Shown here one piece after another: positions 38,601 through 51,215 of a stretch of 64,000 bases of DNA. The notes below the pieces were generated by a model, which saw only the letters and a list, made by a program, of their open reading frames with translations, was not told the DNA's origin and searched no databases. The stretch lies in the NCBI RefSeq assembly GCF_008831285.2, contig NC_045140.1:15115796-15179795 (forward strand). Reading direction: 5' to 3'. Source of the stretch: Nymphaea colorata (lineage: Eukaryota; Streptophyta; Magnoliopsida; Nymphaeales; Nymphaeaceae). Position numbers and translations under genes: made by a program. The first letter of the stretch is position 1, and every line of letters starts with the position of its first letter.

Positions 38601-39688
38601 CAGGGGCAGACTTTACTTCAAGGAGTTATACATTGGGAGACAATAATCACTCGGCATGATAATCTTCCTAGGCAGAGTCTAGCACGTCCAAAAACAAAAA
38701 CTCAATTGGGCTCGCCGTCGTAAAAAAAATTGGATTCAACATTACGCGAATTGCCGTTCAATGGTGAGGTTCATCTAACAGATTATACTGAAATTGAAAC
38801 CGAAATGTAGGTTCAACAGACTTTACACGAGTCTCCCGGAATAAGCACTTGATAGGTTCATTCTGATGCCTAAGAAAATACATCTTCGGTATAGGATGGT
38901 TGAATCACGAGCTAAAATTTTCTGCACATAGATTGCAAGATAGATGTTCTACAAGCCTTTGCCTTCTGGAATATCTAGCAGGTCATGCAAGGGCAACTCG
39001 AGATGAAAGCCGTTCACCATTTGGCCAGCAAGTGGCAATTTTTACAGTGGCATCTCAGACAAACGGGTTAACAGGCATAATCGACATGAACTGAAAAGGC
39101 GGGTGGAAAGAAAAAGGCAAAAAAATTAAGGAAATCTGGATCAGAATCATTCCCGAATGTTGACCCTCAATGATTTCAAAGGGACTCGAGAAAGTTTCCT
39201 GGACGCCCGAGACATGAAGCCTCTGCAATACATACCACACTACTCACTAGGTTCACCAGAAAACAGAACAACAAAATGATTACAATCAATAATGAGGTTA
39301 TAGCCATCCATATCCTTGATTGGGCAAAATAGACGAGACAGGAAATGATTGTGCACAGGAAGTTTCAATCCAATTCCACCTATAAAAGATGAAAAACGCT
39401 TACTTGAGACGATGGCTAGTACAACAGAATGCCAAAGAAGTAATTGTAGGCAGAAGGAAAAGTTCCTAAGCAAAATGAAAAATGAGAGGGCGTTGTTTAA
39501 AACCAAGGCACGGAAAGAATGTCCATTTCTTGCCATTACTGTATAAGAGATCATTTACAAAAGAGACAAGGTCCAAGAACAAGACTCTTTAGCAACACTT
39601 CCAGGTTCTGTACATGCTTCCACATTGTAATTCACCCGTTCTATGTTAGCAAAGCCAACTTGGATAATCTAGCAGAAGCTCTACGTCG
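32650..39688. other. Large gene-poor interval
   Basis: About 7 kb without a recognisable gene. It contains a poly-A run at 33103-33120, a GGTTCAAATCC pol III B-box-like string near 34987 without a matching A box, and a CCCT run near 38030-38050. The last few hundred bases (about 39,240-39,688) are likely the 3' UTR of the minus-strand TMEM230 gene. Confidence 0.4.
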
Positions 39689-42600
39689 TCATACTGGAGG
39701 AATATTTGAGAATGAGAATCCCTTGTAACCCTTGTATGCATAGTATGCAATCCTTGTATAGTAAAATCCAGGAAGAAAAAGAAGGGAACCTAGGAGTGCA
39801 AAGAAGACACCTGCAGTAAAAAGCACAGCCAGTTCAAAAAAATAAAAAAAAATACAATTTTATAAAAATTGAATGTGTTAAAAAAGAAAGACAGCAATAA
39901 TAAACACAGTAATAGAAAACAATAAGCACAGTTGCAAAATAGGGAATGAGTCGGTTTATAAGACAACAGTAGAAAGAACATACTCGTCAACAAACCCAGG
40001 AGACGGGAAATTCATCGAGAACAAGGACCTGTACAAAATCCAATAGGTGAAAAGAGGGTAACCCAAAGAATTAATTTGCAATGCTGACTGCAAAAGGTGC
40101 TGCAGTTGCAATCTTACTTCTTATGAGAATAGATGCCCTTAATGTGCTGGGCGAAACAAATCATTGCTGTTGTCTGACTTACAAAAGCAAACTAAACCAT
40201 GTGCTTCAACAAACACAATTCATAACTAACACGTCCGCTTGAAGATTTGAGATTTATCCACCCCTCTAAATACTTACAGATATCTTTCAAAATGTTTCTC
40301 TACATGGCCAATCTAATGTATCAAACACATGTAATGCATATCGGTCAGGCTGACCTATACGCATATCATAACGTATCGTAAGCATACCGTAGAATAATTT
40401 TTAATTAAAAAAAAAAGATAAAAATATGGAAAAATAGAAAAAAATTAAAAAATCAAGATTAATGCCTTTTATATAAAAACTCATCAGACGCACAATTAAC
40501 CTATGTTGTTAAGGCCTCGCCTAGGCATGGACTAAGTGTGAGTCTACACCCATCGCCTAAGTCCACCACGATGGGATATGTGTTGGTGCCTAAGCCAGCC
40601 TAGGCACCAACACACCGAGTCCATGGAAAAGTGACAAGTCACCTCCCCTTTCAATTAAAGTTCCTTAGTTGAGTGTATATTGTTATGCATTTTATTTTGC
40701 ATTGGTTATGTATTTTATGTATTGTTATGTTGATTATACTGTTAGTCACTGTTATCTGTATACATTAGTATGGTTATGTTATGTACCTATATCATATAGT
40801 TATATGTATTGTTACTTTGTTATACCTGTCATAAACTTATATGTATATACCATTATGTTAAATTGTATTGTAATACATGTCATTCCTGCTAAAAATATTG
40901 TAATATATGTTATATGTATATATTGTTATGTACAGTCTGGTATTCCTGTTACATAGTATTGCATCAACCTATTATATGTATATACTGTTAGCATGTTTTA
41001 TAATATGTAATATTGTGAAACCTGTTATATGTATACATTAGTATGGTTATGTACTCATATGTATTGTTACTGCCATGTACTTATATGTATACTGTTATGT
41101 ACTGTAAGTCTTTTTTATTATATTATGTCTTTCTTTAAGTACAAATGGACTAAAGCCTTCCTACAGATTTACATTCCTTCTTCTAGGGCGCATTTGAATT
41201 GCACGGGCGGCACTATAGCGCACAGACTGCCATGTGCACCATACATTTTTATGCTGCACGCTATCATGTGTGGAAGAAACGTGCGCGGATGAAACCAGCA
41301 AATTGTGAACCCATATCCATGATCTTTTGTCTGACCTAAATGGGTCAGACATGTATCCAGGGATAAAAAAAAATCTGCCTGTTAGGGAAATTTTTTCCGT
41401 CTGTGCAGTTCACTGCATGTTGTGCCATCGTCCCCCACACACCACTCGCCTCTCGCCGGTCGCCGTTGTCTTCACTGCCCGCACACCGCTAGCCTCTCAC
41501 CGGTCGCTGTCACCCCTCACACCGCTCGCATCTTGCCGCTCGCCACTGGCACCATGCAGGTATATGTCTCTCCATCTCTAGATTGAAGGGCGGAAACTAG
41601 GAACAGCTGGCCGCCAGCCTTTGCCCCTCTCTCTGTAAAAAGCCCTCTTTTCCTATGGGTATGATTACTGAAGACCTATTTTCATTTTTAGAACACATAC
41701 TTAGAATTATGCACAATGAAGATAAGAGGATGCAAACATTATCTTGTTAGCTTGTTCTTTTCCCTGTCGGCAGCCTTTATGCTCAGTTTTGTTCATTGAA
41801 ACCAAATTCGAGAGGGGTTGTAGCAGCCTTGATCTTCTTGGGCTGCTAAAGGATATAAACATGCAGTTATAAAATGAATGTCGTTTCAAAGAATGTATGA
41901 CCACGTTTTTGGTGGTCTAAGAAATGAAAACATGAGGTATAATTCCTGATCAGATGTAATATCTAATTTTCTTTTCATACTCAGATACTCTAGCTTTGGC
42001 ATGAAGCTCTTGTAACCTAGAGGATAGCACTACATGAAGCAGTCTTGACTGGGAATTTTTAGTTTTGCTCACATGGTCTGTATACATTGTAGAATATCTT
42101 TTGATTTCTGGATCTGCTGTTAGTTCTGGTTTGCAACGTCCCCTATTGAATCTCTTGAATGGTGAGTACTACGGACAGCCGGCAGCTGTACAGATTGAAG
42201 TTCTCAGATGTCTCAGTGATGATTTCCTGGAGACTGATGAAATAAGAGGTGAAATTGATAGAAGAGCATTGGTCTCTGCGTTATATGGAGAAACTGATAG
42301 AGCAGTGATTTTTTTTTTTTTGGTTACACGAGTTCAACACTCACGAATGACAGGAGTTACCATAACATGTTTTGGTTTGACATGGTTCAACACTCACAAA
42401 CTAATTTTTTTTTTTAAAAAAAAGATTGGTTGTTTTTTTTCCTAGGCTCGCCTAGACTTGCCTACGCACTAGGCTCTGCTTGGCGTCCAGGCAGCGCCCG
42501 AGCGCCTTAACAACATAGCAATTAACATTTACGATTCGTCATTCATAACGACACATTAATAAAATCAAGTTTAAAATTTAGAGTTTTTTACACCACATCA

Positions 42601-45448
42601 AAACATATAATCCATAATCGTTTACCACCAATTGAGAATTTAAATTATGGTTCTGATTAAGTAATATCATGATGATTGTCAATCAATATGATAATAATCA
42701 TCTTCTTCATCTTCATCCTCATCTCTTCAAATCAGTCATTTCTCTTTTAAAATCAATTATTTCTTGAAGCTTTCTCTTTAAAATGGCAAAACTCTCTCCT
42801 ACAGCTCTTAGGAACATTGAAGAGGAAAGGGAATATGAGCATTTAAAAGAAATCTTGACAAAAAGGGAATTGACACTTTTTTTTAAAACAGACCCGTATC
42901 ATAAGATACAACTTCTATCGGACATATTGTACGATATGAGGGCCATATCGTACGATACAGCTGATATGGGCATGATACACACCGTATCATATAGATTTTT
43001 CCAACCTATATGATATGTATCGTACGATACGGAAAACACCGCATCAAACTACATTATATAAGAACTTACTCTTACTACTGTTGATTACAATTAGAACCAT
43101 ATAATGGAGACCACTTGTCTCAGTTACAGAACCAATTCTTTCTGCAAATGACTTTGAGTAGCAGTTTGTAGTTTACAATTTGCTCTTTGAGGTCATTCTC
43201 CTACAATGACCAACTCTGCCGACAATTCTTTTGATCAGATATTATGACATGGTAGATGTAATCGGCCTCAACCTACGTTAGCTGAAGATAGGATTGACCT
43301 AAAGCTAGCTACTGGGAAGAAGAATCAGATGAATGTCAACAAGTTGATTGCTTTGGTTTACACAAGCTTCCTCATCCTTCCAGGTATCACAAACTAAAAA
43401 AATTGTGTATTTCCTTAATTCTTTTCTGATATATTCACATTCAGCTTATTGTTGAATTGTTCGATAAAAATGCAAAACCACTATCAGTTTCCAGAACAAA
43501 CTGTTTTCACAAATTCACACTGTATGACCAGAAAGAAAAATAGCAAACATAGACCCAAAGATATTGATGCTACAACGGCATCTATTTATCATGGAACAAA
43601 CTAACACTTAATGAAGAGAATTGAATAGAGACTGAAACTGAGAATTCTGTGATGAAGTAACAAATATGGCGGCATAAAATACAGAACATACTTTGCATTA
43701 AACAAGGGTATTTCGTGCTAGACAAATTTCTGAGGGGGAAAAAGGTGTAATGACCACTGATAAATCAACAATGAGGGAGAAAAGGACAGTGCAATAAAGC
43801 TTTTGGAACAAGAAAAATGTATGTGGGTCCCATTTCTCGCTAAACAACCATGGTAAACACAACCGTTTACTAACATATGATATGCTGCAAGGTAAAAGAC
43901 AAGCACTAGAGATAAGTTTTCACCAGTACCAGATAACAAAAGCAACAATCTAGTAAGGCTGCCAACATGCCAGGTCTGTGCTTAATGCTGCCCTAAGGAC
44001 AGAAATTCAGGCTCGCAATATCAAATAGGACCAAATAAAAAGTAATTGGGCTTGGGACTATCGGTTCAATCTCAGGGCAGGTCCAATAATTGAGCATCTT
44101 ATAGCATGCCAACCCAGGTGATAGGCCAACACCCAATAAGAAAATCTGAAATAGTAATGTAGTTATGAGCTCTCTGAGATTCAATCTGAAAAAAAAGAAC
44201 CTTGAAGCCTGCTGCACATTCAGGTTGGGCATCAATCCTTCAGTCTCCCAAATTGCTTTAATCTTCATGCATTAGCTCATTTCATAAGCAGTCACTTCTC
44301 ACCTCACACTTCTCTTTCGCTTACTGCATCAACTTTTTACTGATGTACTGCAAGGTAACGTACATGAGCTGCTGGGTGAAGCTTGAACGTGTTCATTTTA
44401 GAGCACACATGACACAACATAATCCTGAGACCATGTCTCCTATTGTAGATGGTCATAGAGAACCAATGAAGTCTCAAAACAATATGTTAAAAATCCTACA
44501 GCTGCATTCATCGCAGACTACAGGATCCATACCGTTGGCGCTCTGGACAGGTTCACTTGAAGAAATCAGGAACTTGATTCATTCACAACCAAACCTACAA
44601 GCCCAAATGCATCAAGCCCAAGAGGCATTTCCTGCGTTGATTTTTCATGATATCAACAAACTCAAGCTACATCAGTCATGAGTTAGTTAACTCTCCTTGT
44701 ATACAAAACGATGCTAATTAATTGTCAGGCAGCCAAGTAGCCGTTACCTTCATAGAGACAGCTCACCGTACAGGCAGTAAAGAGAACAAAAATGAGATAA
44801 CGCAACGTCACCAAACAAGAAAACATCAAGGAATAACAAAAAGGCTAGCACAGATGCAACAAAAAAAAAAAAAAAGGTGACGGTAGAAAGAAGACAATCT
44901 AAATGTCAAGCACTTGACAATGGAAGGAAAGATATAGAAGTAATCAATCGACTCCACGAACTAATTATAAAGAAAGTCATCAGCTAAAGACAGTTATAAT
45001 ACTATCATTATAAAATCCTTATCCCAAACAAAGACATCGCAGTAAAAGGACAATGACGACTGGCACCGCCCGCAACCGGTCGCATATCATTAGCCTCATC
45101 CACCGAATACGAATACGAGTGCTAAGAGAGAAATCGCGCCAAAACCACAGATTCAGGGAAACGAGACAATTCCAATACGGAATGGGAATTAGAAAGAGGA
45201 ATTAGGGCAAAAGAGAAAAGAGGGCGGAGGCTGGGAAGGAAGAGGAGGAGGGGGCATTCACCGTGGGCCGTGTCACCGCCGACCTGGTGGACGGCCATGA
45301 ATACACCAATGAAGATGCCGAGGGTGCCGAAGACTAGAAGAGAGAGTGCGAGGGCTATCTCCTTCACCGGTGGCCGGTTGTGAATGATGTAGGACGTCTC
45401 CAGTATGTCGTCATCGCTAATGGAGAACGCCTGGTCGACATACGCCAT
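39689..45448 (-). CDS. TMEM230: TMEM230 homologue, two exons with a 5.45-kb intron
   Basis: Small membrane protein of the TMEM230/TMEM134 (DUF872) family, linked in animals to vesicle trafficking. Exon 1 (45448-45262) encodes [14 protein letters not shown], the conserved [23 protein letters not shown] and GGDTAHG. Exon 2 (39810-39689) encodes [21 protein letters not shown], then [18 protein letters not shown] and a stop. The total is 102 residues, matching plant homologues. Two hydrophobic segments (about 33-52 and 63-80) form a hairpin topology. The splice is HG|VFF at GTGAAT...CTGCAG, in the same place as expected for the family. Met at 45448 is preferred; an in-frame Met three codons upstream (45457) is an alternative. 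The intron contains a complete hAT-like element and other debris. Confidence 0.92.
40670..41110. repeat. Degenerate tandem repeat rich in TGTTATGTATA
   Basis: Inside the hAT-like element, words such as TTATATGTATA and TATTGTTATGTA recur irregularly over about 440 bp. Unit length varies, so it looks like an old minisatellite. It is the reason for the Tyr/Val/Cys-rich open frames here. Confidence 0.6.
41436..41560. repeat. Three imperfect GC-rich tandem units of about 40 bp
   Basis: CACACCRCTCGC/AGCCTCTCACCGGTCGC-type units occur three times in a row. The block is sharply more GC-rich than its surroundings inside the hAT-like element. Confidence 0.6.
42100..42305 (+). pseudogene. Coding-like fragment carried by the hAT-like element
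   Basis: About 68 codons read open with protein-like composition ([52 protein letters not shown]). This contrasts with the low-complexity DNA on both sides, and the fragment ends abruptly at a T-rich run. It does not resemble hAT transposase. I do not recognise the parent. A captured exon of a host gene is the simplest reading. Confidence 0.4.
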
Positions 45449-45499
45449 TGAAGGCAATCAGAGAAGTTTGAGAGAGCACTTGGGGTTGCCTTGTTGAGG

Positions 45500-47398
45500 G
45501 GGGCTTTGCTTAGAAGACGAGCTTGCAGAGAAAGCAATCTCTGAGCAGAAACGAAAGGGACAGAGAGAGAGAGAGCGAGAGAAAGACGTCTCGTGCAATT
45601 CAGAAGAAAAGCTTCGCACATAAGGAAGGGTGATTACTGGTGTGACGCGGAAAACATCTTCGAATTAAGTCCGTTTTGGGTCGCTTAGGCATTCTGAAGC
45701 CACTGAAGATATGTTGCCGATCTGGTCCGACACTTTCTCTTTAAAGACAAAGTGGCCCCTAAATTTTTGATAAATTGACGGCATCTAGGCAGGGCTTGAT
45801 GTGTGGATGACACATCGATCTCAGAAAATGCCTGAACTTATTGACCATCACATGGCTACTTCAACCATCGCGCCTTTTATTTTAATATGCTATTTACCAC
45901 TAGAACGAAAAGTATTTTTGAGATACTTAAATGATAAATAATTGTGTATGATTAGCATTAGTGCAGATCACGGGGGGTTCAAATTTTCAGTAATTTAAAG
46001 CTCCATACAAATTTAAAAGGATTTGTGCATCACCGTGTCTATTTTAAATTATATTTAAAGGTGGTTGAAAGAGAATGCGGAAAGGTTATTTTTACCGCAC
46101 AGGAAAGGAAGAAGTCGGTGACTGACGTCGAAATCGAGTAAAATAAAGATGGAGGAGAAATCAACTTTTTTATATTCAATTTTAGGATGTAGCAAGAGTA
46201 TTATAGTCATTCAGCATTATGTGAGCAACCAACTGACCAAGTATGTCTTCCAGAAGCAATTAAGCGAGGATAAAACAATCAGCCGACTTTCTCGAGAGGG
46301 AAAAACAAACGGTATTAGGGATTGGAGAGCCTAGCAGATCCTTCATTGGAAATGGTAAGTTCTGTTATAGATATTTCTTTTTAATAAACAAAGAGAAACC
46401 AGTTAGCTTGAGCGAGGCACATGATCAGCTAGTTTGGTGGCTCTTTTAGTGAGAAAAAATAAAAAACATTTGCTCCAAGTTCTATACAAACATATCACGA
46501 TCACCGTGAAGGAGAGTGCGTAACGCAGCCATGACTACTAGGTTTCAAAGGCTTTGGATTTAACAGCTAAACATGAGTGCCCGAGGGCCGTCATTGGGCT
46601 TGCACCGATGAATCCATAATTTTTTCTTCACATTAGTTTAATTTGAAAGTCAAGCGTGAATATATAAATTTTTAAGTTACGTGAATAAATCCTCATGGCA
46701 GTGTTCAAGAGCTAGCGTGATAATATGAATCAGAAACATTTTCTTTTCATAATATATTCTGTTTTGTTTTAGCGGGATAATTTAGCATGGGAACCATTTG
46801 AAGAAAGGGAAAACATTTTCTTCGTCCCCTATACAGCACTTTCACAACTACCACAAGGAATTGAAATTTAAAAAAAAAAAAACTAATTTTTGAAAAATAA
46901 AATTTCAGGAATTCTTTTTATTTATTGGCATAAAATTCAAGAACATACGGATCATGTCCTTCTCTCCTTCTGTGAATAATTTAAGTCCTGTTGCACTTAA
47001 TTAACGTTAGAAAGATGGTGGGGTGGGGCCAGTCACCAGTCAAGGAGACAAGGACTTAGGCCGAAGGTGGAGGGGTTGATGGCGAGCCAGGTCCAAGTCG
47101 ACGAGGCGCGTCGCAGCCTAGGCCAACCGGGACCTTCACATCACCCTCCCTCAACACGCTAGGGCTGGACTTTCATGCACTGACCCAGTCAACGTCAGAA
47201 TGTGGACTCATCAAAAACGGTGGAAACCCATGCAATGCAACTAGTTCATTATTATTTTTTACTTTTTTTCCCCCCCCCCTTGGTTGGGGCCTCATATGCC
47301 TGTGCGGAAGACTTTTAAGATGTCAGCTACAATTCCACCCCCTTCACCGATTCTACGTTGGAAGCTTCGGATCTCCCATTATCATAGCCACATGAGAG

Positions 47399-47435
<37 letters not shown>

Positions 47436-49590
47436 AATGATTGAAATATTGCTGGATAACTTTATACGAAAGTTGAAGTTTGCCCAATGCTGAATGTTGT
47501 CGAATGATTAAAAATTTAAAAAGTTGACAAAAAAAAAATCAGCTGCCACAAAAACAACAAGTGATTAAAGAGGCTTATACTGCTTTGATGCTTCTATTAA
47601 TAGATTTCTTTATCTCTAACCATATGGCATACAACAAATTTAAATATATTTAAAGCTTGCTAATGGAACTTATGGGGTTTAGTACATGAACAATGGTGCA
47701 TCCTTAGATCCTCAACTCAAGCTTCAAACACCACCTTTTAAAGCCGTTAATAAAACCATTCATATTATATTACCCCTTTCCCTTCAGGGAAATTGTCTTT
47801 TCCACTGTCCTTTCGTTAAGGTGTAAAAGTTTGATTAGACTAAGTAAAACGAGATAAATTTATTTTTATATATGCTTTGCTTCATGGAAGTGAAGAAAGC
47901 CAATAATGGAAAGTTCACGGAACCAGCCAAGTTTGAAGCCCTAATTTTCATGTGAGTGAGAATAGTATTATATCGAGAGCCAAAAACTCCATGACCACAG
48001 AGGGGAGTAATTGAATTCTTTTACACCGTGGAAAGGATGAATATGAGAGGACAATTTTGATCTTTTAAGCTGAAGGATTTCAAATGCTGCTTACTAAATA
48101 TTCCACCAAACTCAAACATGTACTTCTAAGTAACACCATAGATAATCTGGGGAAGAGAGTGAGTGAAAAATCTGGCAGTAGTTATAGAAGATGCTACCAA
48201 GCATCTAGGGCGGTTGGAAAAGATGGATGAACGGCATCCTGGCAACAGCAAAAGGACAACTTTCCGTTCACGTGGAATTCAACCAAGTTCTCAACGTTTT
48301 CATTCCACTGCTTGGTTTTCGTCAACTTGGACGCATTGATTGCATTTCACATGCTGTGTAGCATACTTTGAATATGATGCATGAGAAAGTTTGAGGCAAA
48401 TGGGATGTTGGAAGCTGTGAATTTTAAATTTCAAAAAAACAAACCAATTTAAAACATTAATAAAATTTCAAAAAAGAAATGGTCACATTTTAACAAAGAA
48501 AGAAAGAAAGAAAGAAAGAAAGCTGAAGAAATTATAACATCCCGCAAGCAAGAATGAAAAACAGATCCCAAAACAAGTATAAGTCTAAAAGAAGTGACTG
48601 AACTCGTGACTCTTTCAACTTTTCGCCCATTTCCATCAATTCCTTTTTCCAGCTTAGCTTAATCATATGCGCTATGCCACGAAGAACCAACTCCGCCAAT
48701 TCCAATGTTTAGTTAAGAAAAAGCAAGCAGTTTGTAAACTATTAACCGGCTAATTTTTATGGCATTAAGATTTTGAAGTATGATCGAGTGGTTTTCTGCT
48801 AGCGACCTCGATTCTGTACAACTTCAACTTATTCGTTGGTTCTTTAAAAGGAACAGAATCGTTTATATTTTGAAACTATTCCCCGGCCGGCCAAGCAGCA
48901 GGACAGAGAAAACACATATTGTTTCTATCGTGTCGTACAACTCCGAGGGAGCTTAGGGTTTTTAAAGCAAGAGCCAGGCTCCCACGATAAACAAACAAAC
49001 AGTTTCCTGTTGAGGTCTCAAGCACGTGCTTTCTCACCATTTTATGTTTTACTACGCAGCTGGTGATGCATAGGGTTTATACCTGCTGCTGCTGACATGT
49101 ACACGCCGTTTGAGGAAGAGGGCTTAATTAATTTTTTCTTTCTTATGTGTTTGGCTTGTTCTTAGTGCATCATCCTCCTCCACTTTTCACTTTCCGGCCA
49201 TGGCCCCCCAAGAATCGGTTCCCCTTCTCTCTTGGGATCGAGTTTCAATCACCGGTTGTCCAACCTTTGACATTATACAAATACGAAAATTAGGGCAGAG
49301 GAGATTAATATCATCTGTATTGTTTGGAAGTGGAAACGCGAATGGAAGATATTAGGAGAAAAGGGGCGACGCTTCTCGCTTGCGTCATCATCTAGTACGT
49401 AAGCTCAAGCAGGATTTTATATATCATATCAAGAAAATGAGATGATTTATTAACTCACATTACTCCCAAGATCCACCCGGCGTGATAACTACCTCACAAC
49501 CCAACCTCTCGTTACGGCGAACGAGAAGAAAACAAAAAACCCCGTAAAAAAAAAAAAAATTAAAAATTAAAAGGAGAAAAAGAGAAGGGA
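45500..49590. other. Intergenic region between TMEM230 and MKK
   Basis: Its left edge is the TMEM230 promoter and CT/GA-rich leader (45,560-45,590). No other gene is recognised. It holds a C-run at 47270-47279, an AT microsatellite at 47402-47433 and a GAAA run near 48496-48522. A GC-rich patch at 47,020-47,170 has no clear coding frame. Confidence 0.4.
47402..47433. repeat. (AT)n microsatellite
   Basis: About 16 uninterrupted AT units. Confidence 0.95.
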
Positions 49591-50099
49591 AGAGGTAAAG
49601 GTCTCTCTCCCTCTCTCTTTCGATTCGCCTCTCCTCTCCTCCCCTTCCCTTCCCTTTCTCTCAGAAGCCACACTTCTCTCTTCCATATTCATCCCCAACC
49701 TTCCTCCTCCTTTGATTCTTCTTTCTTTTCTTCCCGAGTTTCTTTCTCCTTCTTCTTGTGCTTGCACACCGAGAGCAGCATATAAAGAGAAAAAAGAAAA
49801 ACAAGAAAGGAGAAGGGGAATCAAATCCGATCAACAGAAGCGAGAGGGAAGCACCATCGACGAGATCCAAGAAAAGGCGAAGAATAGGAGGTCGGAAAAA
49901 GCAGAAAGAGAGAAGAAAAAGGAGAAGACAACAGGAAAGAGCCACCACCAGAGAGAAGGACAGAGGAAGAGAGCCAAAAAGAAAAGAGAGGGAGAAAGAG
50001 AAGAAAAGAAAACCGCGTGTTGGGGTTTCTGTGGTTTTTTGTGGGGAGAACGCCGCGCCGCGCCGCGCCATTCATGAGAAGAGCCCCACGGCCGAAGGG
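49590..50099 (+). promoter_or_regulatory. MKK leader and promoter-proximal region with open upstream frames
   Basis: CT-rich (49,600-49,750), then strongly purine-rich (49,780-50,010). Two long frames cross it. One starts at 49712 (121 codons, ending 50077, overlapping nothing of the kinase). One starts at 49758 and is in frame with the kinase, encoding a Lys/Arg/Glu-rich extension. A TATA-like CATATAAAGAG lies at about 49778; if used, neither upstream ATG would be in the transcript. Confidence 0.4.
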
Positions 50100-51215
50100 A
50101 TGAATCTTCCCGGCAGCCGCCCCACCACTTCACGGCGCAGGCCCAACCTCTCACCGATCCCCCTCCCAACGCGCGACATCTCCCTGGCCGTACCCCTCCC
50201 CTTGCCGCCGACGAGCACAGCCCCTCCCTCCTCCGGCGCGATCGCCTTCTCCGACCTCCAGCGCGTCGAACTCATCGGCTATGGCAACGGCGGAAAGGTC
50301 TACCTGGTACGCCACATGCCTACCGGCGCCCAGTACGCCCTCAAGGTCATCTATGGCAACCACGACGACAACATCCGCCGTCAGATCTGTCGCGAGATCG
50401 AGATCCTGAAGACCACCTCCTCGCCGCACCTGGTGCGCTGCATCGGCATGTTCGACAACGGCGGGGAGATCCAGGTGTTGCTCGAATACATGGACGGCGG
50501 TTCTCTGGAGGGAAAGCGGTTCGGTGAGGCCCAGCTTGCCGTCTTCTCCCGTCAGATCCTGGAGGGGCTGAACTACCTCCACCGCGTCAAGAAGATTGTC
50601 CACCGCGACATCAAGCCCTCCAACCTCCTTACCAACGCCCGCCGCGACTGCGTCAAGATCGCAGACTTCGGCGTCAGCCGGATCCTCTCCCAGACCATGG
50701 ACCCCTGCAGGTCGTCTGTGGGAACGATCGCCTACATGAGCCCCGAGCGCATCAACACCGACCTCAACGAGGGCAACTACGACGGGTCGGCCGGTGACAT
50801 CTGGAGCCTCGGCCTCAGCATCCTGGAGTGCTACCTGGGGAGATTCCCTCTAGCAGTGCGGCAAACGGACTGGGCCACCCTCATGAACGCCATCTGCTGC
50901 GCCCCACCTCCCGAGGCCCCGCCGGAGGCATCGCCTGAGTTTCGGGACTTCATCCGGAGGTGCCTTCAGACGGAGCCCACCCAGCGGTGGTCCGCAAGCA
51001 AGTTGCTGTCCCACCCCTTCATCACTCGCCAGCAGATGATGCCTCCTCCCCCGCTTCCGGCCTCGGCAATGATGCCTCCTCCTCCGCTCCTGACGATGTC
51101 TCCGGCGGTATTGATGCCGCCGCCTCGCCTGCAACCCCACCTCCCGCATCCTAACCCGCACCAACACCCGCAGCAGGGTCTGCACCACCAGCAGGTCCAG
51201 GACCACCAGCGATGA
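50100..51215 (+). CDS. MKK4/5: MAP kinase kinase, group C (MKK4/MKK5-like)
   Basis: Dual-specificity kinase that activates MAPKs such as MPK3/MPK6 in immune and developmental signalling. Intronless, like Arabidopsis MKK4/5, with 371 residues. The N-terminus has a MAPK-docking motif, [12 protein letters not shown] at 12-23, followed by the group C signature [13 protein letters not shown]. Kinase landmarks: glycine loop GYGNGGKV 60-67, ATP-binding Lys82, HRDIKPSN 168-175 (catalytic Asp170), DFG 189-191. The plant activation-loop sites S/T-x5-S/T are Thr199 and Ser205 (TMDPCRS), followed by [12 protein letters not shown]. The C-terminus after about residue 310 is a Pro-, Met-, His- and Gln-rich tail. 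The start is placed at 50100 because [11 protein letters not shown] leads straight into the docking motif. The frame is open for another 114 codons upstream, to 49758. Confidence 0.95.
   Translation: MNLPGSRPTTSRRRPNLSPIPLPTRDISLAVPLPLPPTSTAPPSSGAIAFSDLQRVELIGYGNGGKVYLVRHMPTGAQYALKVIYGNHDDNIRRQICREIEILKTTSSPHLVRCIGMFDNGGEIQVLLEYMDGGSLEGKRFGEAQLAVFSRQILEGLNYLHRVKKIVHRDIKPSNLLTNARRDCVKIADFGVSRILSQTMDPCRSSVGTIAYMSPERINTDLNEGNYDGSAGDIWSLGLSILECYLGRFPLAVRQTDWATLMNAICCAPPPEAPPEASPEFRDFIRRCLQTEPTQRWSASKLLSHPFITRQQMMPPPPLPASAMMPPPPLLTMSPAVLMPPPRLQPHLPHPNPHQHPQQGLHHQQVQDHQR

Larger units (their letters stand above)
40493..42526. mobile_element. hAT-like non-autonomous DNA transposon with 8-bp target duplication
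   Basis: The element spans 40501-42518 (2,018 bp). Its ends are exact 15-bp inverted repeats, CTATGTTGTTAAGGC at 40501-40515 and the reverse complement at 42504-42518. Subterminal CCTAGGC-type words sit inside both ends. It is flanked by an 8-bp direct repeat, CAATTAAC, at 40493-40500 and 42519-42526. Eight-bp duplications and short inverted ends point to the hAT superfamily. No transposase domain is visible. It contains two tandem-repeat blocks and a coding-like fragment of unknown origin, and lies in the TMEM230 intron. Confidence 0.85.

Noticed and set aside
40310-43060. A larger outer transposon around the hAT-like element, suggested by TATCGTACGATAC-type words on both sides
   Set aside because: I could not align convincing inverted ends or a target duplication, so only the inner element is reported.
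43993-44681. Open frames in the TMEM230 intron (91 and 112 codons)
   Set aside because: Neither has a known motif or splice signals linking it to a gene; they look like repeat debris.
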